Below, one piece after another: positions 56,104 to 64,000 of a DNA stretch of 64,000 nt. The notes beneath the pieces are model-generated. The model had not been told where the DNA came from. It saw only the letters and a program-made list of their open reading frames with translations, and searched no databases. The position numbers were made by a program, and so were the translations under genes. Origin of the DNA: Streptacidiphilus jiangxiensis (lineage in GTDB: Bacteria; Actinomycetota; Actinomycetes; Streptomycetales; Streptomycetaceae). The stretch covers positions 1 through 64,000 of the forward strand of contig NZ_FOAZ01000032.1 of the NCBI RefSeq assembly GCF_900109465.1, in the 5' to 3' direction. How positions within the stretch are numbered: the stretch's first letter is position 1; the number at the start of each line of letters is the position of its first letter.

Positions 56104-57459
56104 TCAGCCCAGGGGCACGTCGAGGCGGGCCTTGCGGTGGCTGAAGGTGGCGATCGAATGCTGCCCGTGGTAGGCGCCCATGCCGCTCTCGCCGACACCA
56201 CCGAACGGCAGGGCCGGGACGCGCAGGTGGGCCATCGGCAGGCCGAAGCCGAGGCCGCCGCTGGACGTCTCGGCCGCGAGGCGCCGCCGGGTGGACTCGT
56301 CCTCCGTGAACCCGTACAGGGCCAGGGGCTTGTCGCGGTCGTTGACGAACGCGATCGCCTCCGTCAGGTCGGCGACGGTCACGATCGGCAGCACCGGACC
56401 GAAGATCTCCTCCTGCATCACCGGCTCGTCCGGGCGCACGTCCAGCAGCACCGTCGGCTCGATGTAGCGGTCCGCCCGGTCGGCGCGCCCGCCGAAGGCG
56501 GTGCGACCGGAGGCGAGCAGCGCGGCGACGCGGTCGAAGTGGCGCTCGTTGACCAGGCGTCCGTAGGCCGCCGAGGTCTGCGGGTCCGCGCCGAACAGGG
56601 CCTTGGTCGCGCGCTCCAACGCCTCGGCGAGGGCCGGCGCGGTGGCCGCGTCGGTCAGCACGTAGTCCGGGGCCACGCAGGTCTGGCCGGCGTTGCGGAA
56701 CTTCGCGTCCGCCAGCCGCCGGGCGACGGCATCGACGTCCACGCCGCGGTCGACGAAGACCGGGGACTTGCCGCCGAGCTCGAGCGTGACGGGGGTCAGG
56801 TGCTCGGCGGCGGCCCGCATGACGATCCGGCCGACGGTGCCGTTGCCGGTGTAGAAGATGTGGTCGAAGCGCTGCGCCAGCAGCGCGGTGGTCTCGGCGA
56901 CCCCGCCCTCGACCACGGTCACCGTCTCGGGATCGAGGTGGCGCGGGATCAGACGGGCCATCAACGCGGAGGTCGCGGGCGCCAGTTCGCTGGGCTTGGC
57001 CACTACCGTGTTCCCCGCCGCCAGCGCGCCCGCGATCGGGACCAGCAGCAGCTGGACGGGGTAGTTCCACGGCGCGATGACCAGGACGGTGCCGAGCGGC
57101 TCGTACGTGGCGCTCGCCGTGGTGCCCTCGGGCAGCCCCGCGAGCTCCTCGGCGGCGACCGGCTCGGGCGCGAGCCACTGCTCGAGGTGCGCCAGCGTGT
57201 GGTCGATCTCGCGGACGGGCAGGTCGATCTCGGCGGCACCGGCCTCCGCACGCGGCTTGCGCAGGTCCGCGTGGAGGGCGTCGGCGATCGCCTCACGGTT
57301 CTCGGTCAGCAGCGCGCGCAGGCGGCCGAGCTGCTCCCTGCGCCAGGCGAGCGGCTTGGTGCGGCCGCTGCGGTGGACCGCGCGGTGACGCGTGACGAGG
57401 GCGCCGGCGTCGGCCTCGGTGAAGAGCTGGGCGGCTTCGGGTGTCGGGGTGGTGCTCAT
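56104..57459 (-). CDS. Aldehyde dehydrogenase (class 3 / coniferyl-aldehyde type)
   Basis: A 451-residue ALDH, short like class 3 enzymes. It shows APWNYPVQLLL near 120, the general base Glu in LELGGKSPV and the catalytic Cys in GQTCVAPDYV, then EEIFGPVLP. ATG at 57459 follows AGGAAG. It oxidises aldehydes with NAD(P). Transcribed away from the DJ-1 gene region on the same strand, 176 bp downstream of it with a terminator between. Confidence 0.94.
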   Translation of the reverse strand: MSTTPTPEAAQLFTEADAGALVTRHRAVHRSGRTKPLAWRREQLGRLRALLTENREAIADALHADLRKPRAEAGAAEIDLPVREIDHTLAHLEQWLAPEPVAAEELAGLPEGTTASATYEPLGTVLVIAPWNYPVQLLLVPIAGALAAGNTVVAKPSELAPATSALMARLIPRHLDPETVTVVEGGVAETTALLAQRFDHIFYTGNGTVGRIVMRAAAEHLTPVTLELGGKSPVFVDRGVDVDAVARRLADAKFRNAGQTCVAPDYVLTDAATAPALAEALERATKALFGADPQTSAAYGRLVNERHFDRVAALLASGRTAFGGRADRADRYIEPTVLLDVRPDEPVMQEEIFGPVLPIVTVADLTEAIAFVNDRDKPLALYGFTEDESTRRRLAAETSSGGLGFGLPMAHLRVPALPFGGVGESGMGAYHGQHSIATFSHRKARLDVPLG

Positions 57460-57503
57460 GCTTCTGGTGCTTCCTGTGATGCGGCGCTGCCTGCCCAAGG
57501 GGG

Positions 57504-57547
57504 CCCGGTCGGCGGGTCGTCAGGGCGGTGGGCGCCCGCCGACCGGG
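57504..57547 (-). terminator. Terminator after the DJ-1/PfpI gene
   Basis: CCCGGTCGGCGGG at 57504-57516 pairs perfectly with 57535-57547 over an 18-nt loop. Confidence 0.75.
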
Positions 57548-57606
57548 AGGAGGAGGTGGAGCAGGACGAGCGCAGGAATGACGGCAGGGGTGGTCCGGGG
57601 CTGCGG

Positions 57607-57658
57607 TCAGGCCGGCTGCTCGAGCAACTCGCCGTTCAGGCCATCTGCTCGAGCAGCT
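57607..57658. repeat. Duplicated 3' end of DJ-1/PfpI gene
   Basis: A 23-bp stretch at 57607-57629 repeats the last codons of the gene (57636-57658) with three differences, 29 bp apart; both encode LLEQ-x-A-stop. A small tandem duplication at the gene end. Confidence 0.65.
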
Positions 57659-58334
57659 GGACGGCGAGCGGCCCGGAGGAGGCAGGGTTCTGGCCGGTGA
57701 CGAGGTTGCCGTCGACGACGACGTGCGGCAACCAGGGCTCGCCGACCTGCACCTCGACGCCCGCGTCGGTCAAGCGGTCCTGGAGCAGCCACTTCGCCCT
57801 GTCGGCAAGACCCGCCTGGGTCTCCTCCGCGTTGGTGAACGCGGCGATCCTTCGGCCCTTGAACGCGTTGCTTCCGTCCGCCTCGACGGCGGCCAGCAAC
57901 GCGGCCGGCGCGTGACAGACGACGCCGAGCGGCTTGCCGGACTTCAGCGCGAGCGTCAGCAGCGAGCCGGAGACGGGGTCGACGGCCAGGTCCTCCATGG
58001 GCCCGTGCCCGCCGGGGTAGAAGACGGCGTCGTAGTCGTCGAGCACGACGTCCTCCAGCTTGACGGGGCGCTGGAGCTCCGCCATCGCCGCCAGGCCCTC
58101 GGCGACCTGCCGCGCCCCCTCCTCGCCGCCGTTGACCTGCGGCGCGAGGCTGCCGGCGTCGACGGTCGGCACCACGCCGCCCGGGGTGGCGACGGTGATC
58201 GTGTGGCCCGCACCGGTGAACGCCTCGTACGGCGCGACGGCCTCCTCGGCCCAGAAGCCGGTCGGGTGCCGGGTGCCGTCGGCGAGTGTCCAGTAGTCGA
58301 CGCCGGTCATCACGAAAAGGATCTTCTTCGGCAT
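57636..58334 (-). CDS. DJ-1/PfpI-superfamily protein (Hsp31/glyoxalase III-like)
   Basis: A 232-residue type 1 glutamine-amidotransferase-like protein. The nucleophile elbow is VCHAPAALL, with PGGHGPMEDL before it and YWTLADGTRHPTGFWAEE at the N-terminus, the pattern of Hsp31-like glyoxalases and chaperones. ATG at 58334; divergent from LysR at 58555, which likely controls it. Confidence 0.92.
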   Translation of the reverse strand: MPKKILFVMTGVDYWTLADGTRHPTGFWAEEAVAPYEAFTGAGHTITVATPGGVVPTVDAGSLAPQVNGGEEGARQVAEGLAAMAELQRPVKLEDVVLDDYDAVFYPGGHGPMEDLAVDPVSGSLLTLALKSGKPLGVVCHAPAALLAAVEADGSNAFKGRRIAAFTNAEETQAGLADRAKWLLQDRLTDAGVEVQVGEPWLPHVVVDGNLVTGQNPASSGPLAVQLLEQMA

Positions 58335-58554
58335 GGTGCGGTCTCCGCTGCTCGGGTCCACTGATCGGGACCACTGATCGGGTCCACGCGCAGACGCTCA
58401 GGTCAGCGCGGTTCATGACCTCAAAGGTAGACTTCATCAAGCATCTGGACCAATAGAAATGCCGATGACCGGTATCGGTAGACCGATGGCTGATCTGCCT
58501 GGCCACAACGGTATCGCCACCCCGCCCCGGTCGCCTCTCCCCTACGCTCGAAGG

Positions 58555-59568
58555 GTGAGCAATCGGGATTCCCATGCCTCCGGCCCGCTGGACCTGAACC
58601 TGCTGCGCACCTTCCTTGCGGTCTACCGCAGCGGGTCGTTCACCGCTGCGGCAGCGCGGCTCGGCGTCTCGCAGCCCACCGTCACCGCGCAGATCCGTGC
58701 CTTGGAACAGCGGCTGGGCCAGGAGTTGTTCGACCGCCGCGCCCGCGGCGTCGCCGCGAACCCCTACGCCGACGAGCTCGCCGGGCAGCTGGCCGGGCCC
58801 CTGGACCAGCTCGCGGACGTGGCCGGCGCCGGGCCGGACCGCTCGCCGGAGCCCGTGCACCTGGCCGGACCGGCCGAGTTCCTGTGCACGGTGCTGCTCG
58901 GCGTGCTGGCACCGCTCGCCGCCGACGGTGTCCGGCTGCGGGTCGCCGTCGGGATGACCGATCCGCTGCTGGAGGAGCTGGCCGCCGGGCGCCACGACCT
59001 GGTGGTCGCCACCCAACGGCCGCGCGGGCGCACCCTGGAGGCCGAGCCGTTCGCCGACGAGGAGTTCGTCCTGGTCGCCGCCCCGACCTGGGCGGACCGG
59101 CTCGCCGCGGACCGAGCTGCTGCGGACGGGCCTGCTGCGGACGGGCCTGGCGGGGACGGGCCGGGCAGGGTCGGGCCGGGCGCGGACGGGTCGGGCCCGG
59201 ACGAGCCAGCGGGCCGAGAGCTGCCCGACCTCCTCGCCGACGCGCCGATGGTCGCTTACGCCGAGGACCTGCCGATCGCCCGACGCTACTGGCGCCACGT
59301 CTTCGGCCGCCGCCTCCAGGCCCGGGCCGCCGTGACCGTCCCCGACCTGCGCGGTGTCCTCGCCGCGGTGACCGCGGGCGCGGGCTGGACGGTCCTGCCC
59401 AGCTACCTGTGCCGCACCGAAATCGCCTCAGGCGCGCTGCGCCTGCTGCACCGGCCGGAGGATCCACCCATCAACACCGCCTACCTGGTCCAGCGCCCCG
59501 GCCCCTCGCCCAACCCGCACGTCGCGCTGGTCCGCGAGCGCCTGCTCACGACGGCACGGTCCTGGTGA
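58555..59568 (+). CDS. LysR-family regulator with low-complexity insert
   Basis: A 337-residue regulator. Helix-turn-helix at about 14-70 (NLLRTFLAVYRSGSFTAAAA, GVSQPTVTAQIRALEQRLG). The effector domain (about 100-330) carries an insertion of about 40 residues made of repeated Asp-Gly-Pro units (near 183-222), coded by imperfect GGACGGGCC repeats at 59120-59210. GTG start with AAGG upstream. The 220-bp divergent gap holds an imperfect CCGAT...ATCGG palindrome (58462-58478). Likely controls the DJ-1 gene. Confidence 0.9.
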   Translation: MSNRDSHASGPLDLNLLRTFLAVYRSGSFTAAAARLGVSQPTVTAQIRALEQRLGQELFDRRARGVAANPYADELAGQLAGPLDQLADVAGAGPDRSPEPVHLAGPAEFLCTVLLGVLAPLAADGVRLRVAVGMTDPLLEELAAGRHDLVVATQRPRGRTLEAEPFADEEFVLVAAPTWADRLAADRAAADGPAADGPGGDGPGRVGPGADGSGPDEPAGRELPDLLADAPMVAYAEDLPIARRYWRHVFGRRLQARAAVTVPDLRGVLAAVTAGAGWTVLPSYLCRTEIASGALRLLHRPEDPPINTAYLVQRPGPSPNPHVALVRERLLTTARSW

Positions 59569-59636
59569 ACGCACGATCCCCCGCCTCCCTCGACAGCGGT
59601 CGGACCACGCGGCTACGCTCACGGTGCGAGAAATAC

Positions 59637-59648
59637 TCAACTTGTTGA
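59637..59648. promoter_or_regulatory. TCAAC-TT-GTTGA palindrome upstream of SnoaL-like gene
   Basis: Perfect arms with a 2-nt spacer, 14 nt before the start codon, overlapping the expected core promoter of the gene at 59663; a MarR/PadR-type operator is possible. Confidence 0.5.
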
Positions 59649-59662
59649 CTAGGGAGCAAGCC

Positions 59663-60130
59663 GTGCACCCCTTCCGCGCAGCCGTCGAGGCCGGTGACCA
59701 CGACGCCCTGGAGGCGCTGCTGGCCGAGGACGTCGTCTTCACCAGTCCCGTCGTGTTCAAGCCCTACCCGGGCAAGGCCATCACCGCCGCGATCCTGCGC
59801 GGCGCCGGGCGGGTCTTCGAGGACCTCCGCTACGTCCGCGAGATCAACGGCGCCGACGACCGCGACCACGCCTTCGTCTTCAAGGCCACCGTCGACGGCC
59901 GCGAGGTGCACGGCTGCGACTTCCTGCACTTCGACGAGGACGGCCTGATCGACGAGTTCACGGTGATGGTCCGCCCGCTCTCCGGCGCGCAGGCCCTCGC
60001 CGCGGCCATGGGCGCCCAGTTCGAGCGGATCACCGCCGAGGCCCTGGAGGCCGCGGCGGCCGAGGCCGTGGCCCCGCACGCGCCCGGCGCCGCCGCCACG
60101 ACCGACACGGCCGACACGGCCGGAGCGTGA
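59663..60130 (+). CDS. SnoaL/NTF2-like fold protein
   Basis: A 155-residue small cone-fold protein: HPFRAAVEAGDHDALEALLA, then EDVVFTSPVVFKPYPGK and a C-terminal FDEDGLIDEFTVMVRPL, as in SnoaL-like polyketide cyclase relatives. GTG at 59663 is chosen because AGGGAG is 7 nt upstream; an in-frame GTG at 59624 precedes the palindrome. The stop overlaps the next gene (GTGA), so they form an operon. Confidence 0.85.
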   Translation: MHPFRAAVEAGDHDALEALLAEDVVFTSPVVFKPYPGKAITAAILRGAGRVFEDLRYVREINGADDRDHAFVFKATVDGREVHGCDFLHFDEDGLIDEFTVMVRPLSGAQALAAAMGAQFERITAEALEAAAAEAVAPHAPGAAATTDTADTAGA

Positions 60131-60924
60131 GTGCGACGAGTCCTCGCTTCCGTCGCTACGTCGCCGTCGGGGACAGCCAGACCGAGGGCCTGGGCGACGG
60201 CGACGAGGCGACGGGCTGGCGGGGCTGGGCGGACCGCCTGGCCGAGACGATCGCACAACAGGAACCCGACCTGCTCTACGCCAACCTCGCCGTGCGCGGG
60301 CGCCTCGCCGGGCAGGTGCGGGCGGAGCAGCTCGCCCCTGCCCTGGCCCTGCAGCCGGACCTGGTCAGCGTGGTCGCCGGGATGAACGACCTGATGCGTC
60401 CAGGCGTCGACACGGCCGCCGTCACGGCCGACCTGGAGGCCATGTTCGTCGCCTTCACGGCCACGGGGGCACGGGTGCTGACCTTCACCTTTCCCGACAT
60501 CGGCCGGATCGCGCCGCCGGCCCGCGCGCTGCGACCCCGGGTGCTCGACCTGAACGCCAGGATCCGCGCGGCCGCCGAGCGCCACGGCGTCGTGGTCGTC
60601 GACTTCTTCCCGCGGGCGGCGACGACCGATCCGCGCATGTGGAGTGCGGACCGGTTGCACGCCAGTCCGCTCGGCCACGCCCGGATCGCCGCGGCCGCGG
60701 CCGAGGCACTCCCGCTGCCCGGCAGCGACAGCGGCTGGGCCGAGCCCTTGCCGCCGCTGGCCCCCGTGGGCCTCCCGCGACGGGCCGTGCAGGAGGCGGC
60801 CTGGATCGGCAGCTTCCTCGGGCCCTGGCTGCTGCGCCGCGTACGCGGCCGCTCCTCGGGCGACGGGCGCACCGCGAAGCGCCCCGACCTGCGACCCGTC
60901 ACGGCACCGCAGCCCGTGCGCTGA
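60127..60924 (+). CDS. SGNH/GDSL-family hydrolase (esterase or lipase)
   Basis: A 265-residue serine hydrolase. Block I GDSQTEG (nucleophile Ser17), block III GMND, and the Asp/His pair in SADRLHASPLGH. No signal peptide. Coupled by 4 bp to the SnoaL-like gene. The last 60 residues are basic and resemble the tail of Streptomyces cytoplasmic SGNH proteins. Substrate unknown. Confidence 0.92.
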   Translation: MSATSPRFRRYVAVGDSQTEGLGDGDEATGWRGWADRLAETIAQQEPDLLYANLAVRGRLAGQVRAEQLAPALALQPDLVSVVAGMNDLMRPGVDTAAVTADLEAMFVAFTATGARVLTFTFPDIGRIAPPARALRPRVLDLNARIRAAAERHGVVVVDFFPRAATTDPRMWSADRLHASPLGHARIAAAAAEALPLPGSDSGWAEPLPPLAPVGLPRRAVQEAAWIGSFLGPWLLRRVRGRSSGDGRTAKRPDLRPVTAPQPVR

Positions 60925-60949
60925 ACAGGTGTCAGCCGCCCGGGCGACC

Positions 60950-61007
60950 GGACGCTCGGGCAACTGGACGCTCGGGCGGCCGGGCTGGACCGCGCGGACG
61001 CTCGGGC
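60950..61007. repeat. Three copies of GGACGCTCGGGC
   Basis: Direct repeats at 60950-60961, 60966-60977 and 60996-61007 in the gap between two convergent genes; spacers are 4 and 18 nt. Confidence 0.7.
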
Positions 61008-61015
61008 GGCCGAGG

Positions 61016-61642
61016 TCAGCCAGAACCCGGCGCGACAGCGGACTCGGCGCCGAGCGGCTCAGCGACCAGCGGAACAGCAGCGGCCGGCCGGCCGGCACGC
61101 CGGTCCAGGACGGCGAGCGCCTGCTCGCACCAACGCTGGTTCTCACGCTCGAACGACAGGCCGCGCATCAGCGTCAGATAGGGGCCGACGCGCTCAGCCA
61201 CGGCCAGGTAGTCGTCCTCGAAGCGGCCGTCCAGCAGCCTCGCCCGCAACCGCTCGTAGCGCGCGACCTTGGCCTGCGCCGACGCAAGGCGCTCGCCCAA
61301 CGCCGTCCGCACGGCCTCCGCGTCGCCCGCGTCGACGGCCTGCACCTGCACGAGCAGCTCGTCACGGATCGCGGACGGCCGAGGCGCGGCCGCGGTGAAC
61401 TCCCGCAGCGCCGCGCGGCCGGCCTCGGTCAAGGAGAAAAGGCGCTTGTTCGGCCGCCGCTCCTGCTCGACGACACGGGCGCGGATCAGCCCCTCGGCCG
61501 CCATCCGGTCCAGCTCCCGGTAGAGCTGCTGGGGCGTGGCCATCCAGAAGTTGGCCACGGACGCGTCGAAGGCCTTGGCCAGGTCGTACCCCGAGGCCTC
61601 GCCCTCGAGCAGGGTCGACATGATCGCGTTGCGCAGTGCCAT
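61016..61642 (-). CDS. PadR-family transcriptional regulator
   Basis: A 208-residue regulator. Winged helix at 1-85 (ALRNAIMSTLLEGEASGYDLA, TPQQLYRELDRMAAEGLI) and a helical dimerisation domain (about 95-185). ATG at 61642. A GTCGTC-GA-GACGAC palindrome stands 23 bp upstream, fitting autoregulation. Confidence 0.93.
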   Translation of the reverse strand: MALRNAIMSTLLEGEASGYDLAKAFDASVANFWMATPQQLYRELDRMAAEGLIRARVVEQERRPNKRLFSLTEAGRAALREFTAAAPRPSAIRDELLVQVQAVDAGDAEAVRTALGERLASAQAKVARYERLRARLLDGRFEDDYLAVAERVGPYLTLMRGLSFERENQRWCEQALAVLDRRAGRPAAAVPLVAEPLGAESAVAPGSG

Positions 61643-61664
61643 GCGCCCAGCCTATCGGCGCACG

Positions 61665-61678
61665 GTCGTCGAGACGAC
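61665..61678. promoter_or_regulatory. Palindrome upstream of padR
   Basis: GTCGTCGAGACGAC, perfect 6-bp arms, 23 bp from the PadR start. A second small repeat GGAGT...ACTCC is at 61686-61700, between padR and the DUF1905 gene. Confidence 0.5.
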
Positions 61679-61712
61679 TAATCGTGGAGTTGTCCACTCC
61701 GGCTCGCTCGGC

Positions 61713-62006
61713 CTACCGGCCGAGCTGGACCGTCATCTCCACGCGTACCTCGTCGCCCGTCCGCAGGCCCTCCGGGAGGCGGACCGCGTTCTTGACGGGC
61801 AGCAGGTAGGCGCCGTCTTTCGGGAAGAGCGAGGTCGTGAACGCGGTGCCGCCGATCCTGGCCTCGACGGGGATCACGCCCCAGCCGTAGCTGGCCCGGG
61901 TGGCGACCTCACGGATGTCGGCGGAGGGCTCGTCGGGCACGGCGACGAAGTAGTACGGCGCAGGCCCGCGCCACTCGAACACGCGACCGTCGAAAACGAG
62001 GTCCAC
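61713..62006 (-). CDS. DUF1905-domain protein
   Basis: A 97-residue protein: FDGRVFEWRGPAPYYFVAVP, GWGVIPVEARIGGTAFTTSLFP, YLLPVKNAVRL, the full DUF1905 pattern (small beta barrel of unknown role). GTG at 62006 is preferred since GGGAGG lies 10 nt upstream; a GTG at 62024 is also in frame. Confidence 0.88.
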   Translation of the reverse strand: MDLVFDGRVFEWRGPAPYYFVAVPDEPSADIREVATRASYGWGVIPVEARIGGTAFTTSLFPKDGAYLLPVKNAVRLPEGLRTGDEVRVEMTVQLGR

Positions 62007-62173
62007 AGGCCTGTCCTCCCACACGTGCCGTCCATCGCCGCCGAATCCCGCTCAGCGTAGAGCCCTGCGCCAACAGCCAGGCGGTCACGGCAGCAGGGCG
62101 GCGGGCTCCAGCTCCGGCGCGGCGCGGCGATGGCGGGCGCCGAGGCGCGTCAACGGTTCGTTGAAATTTGCCG

Positions 62174-63502
62174 TCAGCTCGCATCCGGCCGCGGGGCGGT
62201 GGTGGCGACGGTGCGCAGGAACTCCGTGTTGCCCGGGGACTGCTTCAGGCGGTCCAGCAGCAGTTCGGTGGCCTGCTGGGTGTCGAGGGCGCTGAGCACG
62301 CGGCGCAGCGTGCGCACGCCGGGTGTGCGGGCGGCGCCGAGGAGCAACTCCTCGCGCCGGGTGCCGGACGCCTTCGCGTCGACGGCCGGGAAGATCCGCT
62401 TCTCGGCGAGCCGGCGGTCCAGGCGCAGCTCCATGTTGCCGGTGCTCTTGAACTCCTCGAAGATCAGGTCGTCCATCTTGGAGCCCGTGTCGACCAGGGC
62501 CGTGGCGATGATCGTCAGAGAGCCGCCGTTCTCCACGTTGCGGGCGGCGCCGAAGAACCTCTTCGGCTTGTGCAGCGCGGCGGCGTCGACACCGCCGCTG
62601 AGGATGCGCCCGGAGGCGGGCGCGGCCGTGTTGTAGGCGCGGGCCAGTCGGGTGATCGAGTCGAGCAGCACCACGACGTCCTGCCCGAGCTCGACCAGCC
62701 GCTTGGCGCGCTCGATCGCGAGCTCCGCCAGCGCGATGTGCTCGCGGGCCGGCCGGTCGAAGGTGGAGGCGAGCACCTCGCCCCGGACCGAGCGCCGCAT
62801 GTCGGTGACCTCCTCGGGTCGCTCGTCGATGAGCAGCACCATCAGGTGCGCGTCGGGGTGGTTGCGGTTCACGGCGGCGGCGATCGCCTGCAGGACGACG
62901 GTCTTGCCGGTCTTGGGCGGCGCGACGACCAGGCCGCGCTGGCCCTTGCCGATGGGCGCGACCAGATCGATCAGCCGGGTGCTGAGCAGGCCCTGGTCGG
63001 TCTCCAGGCGCAGTTGCTCGGTGGGGTGCAGGGGCGTCAGGTCGGCGAAGTCCGCCCGCACCCGCGCCCGCTCGGGCGCCTGGCCGTTGACGGTCTCGAT
63101 CCGGGCGAGCCCAGGACGGCGCTCCTGCTTGCCACCGCGCCCGTTCTTCACGGCGGGCGCGGCGCCGGCGACGGCGCCGGTGATGGCGTCACCGGTGCGC
63201 AGCCCGAGGTTGCGGACTTGAGCCTGCGACACGAACAGATCCCCCGGCCCGGGTTGGTATCCGGAGACGCGCAGGAAGGCGTTGCCGTCCCTGATGTCGA
63301 GAACACCGGAGACGTGATCGGGGTCGGTGGGAGCGGGGGCACGCTCGGGAGCCGGCTTCTCGGCGGCCCGCTTGGCGGTGATGGCTTCGACGAGCTCACC
63401 CTTGCGCAGCCGACCGGCGCCGGTGACGCCGAGGGAGGTCGCGAGCTGGTGCAGCTCGGCACGGAGGAGGTGGTCGAGTGAGGGTTCGATGACGGTGGTC
63501 AT
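62174..63502 (-). CDS. Transcription termination factor Rho, short paralogue
   Basis: A 442-residue Rho. It has an N-terminal SAP-like Rho_N helix pair (about 8-42, [10 protein letters not shown]), an RNA-binding cold-shock-like domain (about 58-110, [20 protein letters not shown]), Walker A PPKTGKT, Q-loop [11 protein letters not shown] and the R-loop region [20 protein letters not shown]. It lacks the long Arg/Asp-rich N-terminal insert of the main actinobacterial Rho (600-700 residues), so it is probably a second copy. ATG at 63502; an ATG at 63562 is in frame. A 260-nt leader with hairpins precedes it. Confidence 0.92.
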   Translation of the reverse strand: MTTVIEPSLDHLLRAELHQLATSLGVTGAGRLRKGELVEAITAKRAAEKPAPERAPAPTDPDHVSGVLDIRDGNAFLRVSGYQPGPGDLFVSQAQVRNLGLRTGDAITGAVAGAAPAVKNGRGGKQERRPGLARIETVNGQAPERARVRADFADLTPLHPTEQLRLETDQGLLSTRLIDLVAPIGKGQRGLVVAPPKTGKTVVLQAIAAAVNRNHPDAHLMVLLIDERPEEVTDMRRSVRGEVLASTFDRPAREHIALAELAIERAKRLVELGQDVVVLLDSITRLARAYNTAAPASGRILSGGVDAAALHKPKRFFGAARNVENGGSLTIIATALVDTGSKMDDLIFEEFKSTGNMELRLDRRLAEKRIFPAVDAKASGTRREELLLGAARTPGVRTLRRVLSALDTQQATELLLDRLKQSPGNTEFLRTVATTAPRPDAS

Positions 63503-63769
63503 GAGAGAAATCCACTTCTGTGTAAGGCGAAGGAGCCCACGCCGAGAGACGGCGGTGGACATGCGGCATCACGGAGTCCTCACGTGATGCGCTGCGATGC
63601 GTGTACGTGTGACGTGTGTCTGGTCTGCTTGGTGTGTCTGGTGGAACAAACCCGGCGGCAGTCAGATACCTGGCCGAAGCTCTACCGCGAACACTCGCGG
63701 GAGCAGACGGAGGCGACAGCGCTCCGTTGCCTCCAATGTAGCAGAACACTTCCCCCGTGTTGTCAAATC
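63503..63769 (-). other. Hairpin-rich leader of the rho gene
   Basis: No protein gene recognised. It contains CCGCGA-ACAC-TCGCGG (63685-63700) and ACGGAG/CTCCGT pairing near 63707-63726, plus a GT-rich stretch (63590-63640) on the plus strand, that is C/A-rich and unstructured in the transcript, as Rho loading regions are. Autoregulation by attenuation is plausible. Confidence 0.45.
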
Positions 63770-63800
63770 CCCGGATCGGGGCAGCCGGCCCCGATCCGGG
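63770..63800. terminator. Terminator upstream of rho leader
   Basis: CCCGGATCGGGG at 63770-63781 pairs perfectly with 63789-63800 over a 7-nt loop; on the minus strand it is followed by ATTTGACA. It probably ends transcription arriving from the right. Confidence 0.7.
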
Positions 63801-63911
63801 AAGGGGACCGCCCGGTCCGTCACCCCAGCGGCTCCCCGGTCAGGGGGAAGGCGGCACGCGGGGTCGTTCCGGGGCCGTGGCTGCCGCGTGGGCCGAAGGT
63901 CTCCATCGACG

Positions 63912-63946
63912 CGGCCGGAGGCGGCCACTCCTGCCGCCTCCGGCCG
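63912..63946. terminator. Second strong hairpin at window end
   Basis: CGGCCGGAGGCGG at 63912-63924 pairs perfectly with 63934-63946 over a 9-nt loop. Between it and the hairpin at 63770, the minus strand has a 27-codon frame from ATG 63904 without a convincing ribosome-binding site. Confidence 0.6.
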
Positions 63947-64000
63947 GTCGGGACACCGCCTGGCCGCGTGCCACTCTCCCGCGCTGAACATTCCTCTCCT

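Noticed and set aside
63821-63904. 27-codon minus-strand frame between two hairpins
   Set aside because: No convincing ribosome-binding site and no recognised peptide; kept only as a remark.

Overview
The window is about 72% GC with strong third-codon GC bias, and it uses GTG and TTG starts, 4-bp stop/start overlaps and LacI/SARP-era regulator families. It looks like chromosome of a mycelial actinomycete (Streptomyces or a close relative such as Streptacidiphilus, Kitasatospora or Catenulispora). All functional calls come from reading the translated sequence; no search was run.

Positions 1-37,600 form a plant cell-wall polysaccharide island. It opens with the 3' end of xylose isomerase, then a secreted GH10 xylanase and a secreted CBM2-bearing clan-A hydrolase. 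From 4.3 to 26.7 kb lies what reads as a complete xyloglucan utilization locus. Two secreted GH5 (subfamily 4-like) endo-glucanases of identical architecture sit at its two ends. Between them, a divergent promoter at 16.15-16.35 kb carries two near-identical LacI-type operators. Leftward it drives cytoplasmic GH3, CE7 esterase, GH31 alpha-xylosidase, M20 amidohydrolase and GH95 alpha-L-fucosidase. Rightward it drives a sugar ABC transporter (lipoprotein plus two permeases, no ATPase), a LacI regulator, GH42 beta-galactosidase, GH43 and the second GH5. Only the backbone-cutting enzymes carry signal peptides, so the proposed logic is: cut outside, import branched oligosaccharides, debranch inside.

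Positions 26.8-29.2 kb hold an expansin-like protein (DPBB plus CBM63), an ECF sigma factor and a one-pass membrane protein with an extracellular beta-rich domain that looks like its sensor/anti-sigma partner. A shared promoter-like element lies exactly 42 nt upstream of both the first GH5 gene and the expansin gene, suggesting a small sigma regulon that couples wall loosening to xyloglucan cutting. Positions 29.2-37.6 kb carry a second sugar system: a secreted GH39-like enzyme with a ricin-type lectin domain, an ABC transporter, a GH127 beta-L-arabinofuranosidase and a second LacI regulator, pointing to L-arabinofuranose side chains.

Positions 37.7-49.3 kb are a patchwork: a lincosamide nucleotidyltransferase-like gene, a VOC protein, an AraC regulator, a phytanoyl-CoA dioxygenase-like gene followed by a frameshifted gene, an ECF sigma factor, and several broken gene pieces (copied 3' end of the downstream OYE gene, truncated osmC, another C-terminal piece). 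NAD kinase, hypotheticals, an old-yellow-enzyme reductase, and a zinc alcohol dehydrogenase divergent from an XRE regulator follow.

Positions 49.4-64 kb hold ordinary accessory metabolism and regulation: epimerase, LigB-type dioxygenase, an XRE-STAND-TPR regulator with a 14-copy GGCTCC tract, MerR, aldehyde dehydrogenase, DJ-1/PfpI protein divergent from LysR, SnoaL-like and SGNH proteins, PadR, a DUF1905 protein, and a Rho paralogue preceded by a long hairpin-rich leader.
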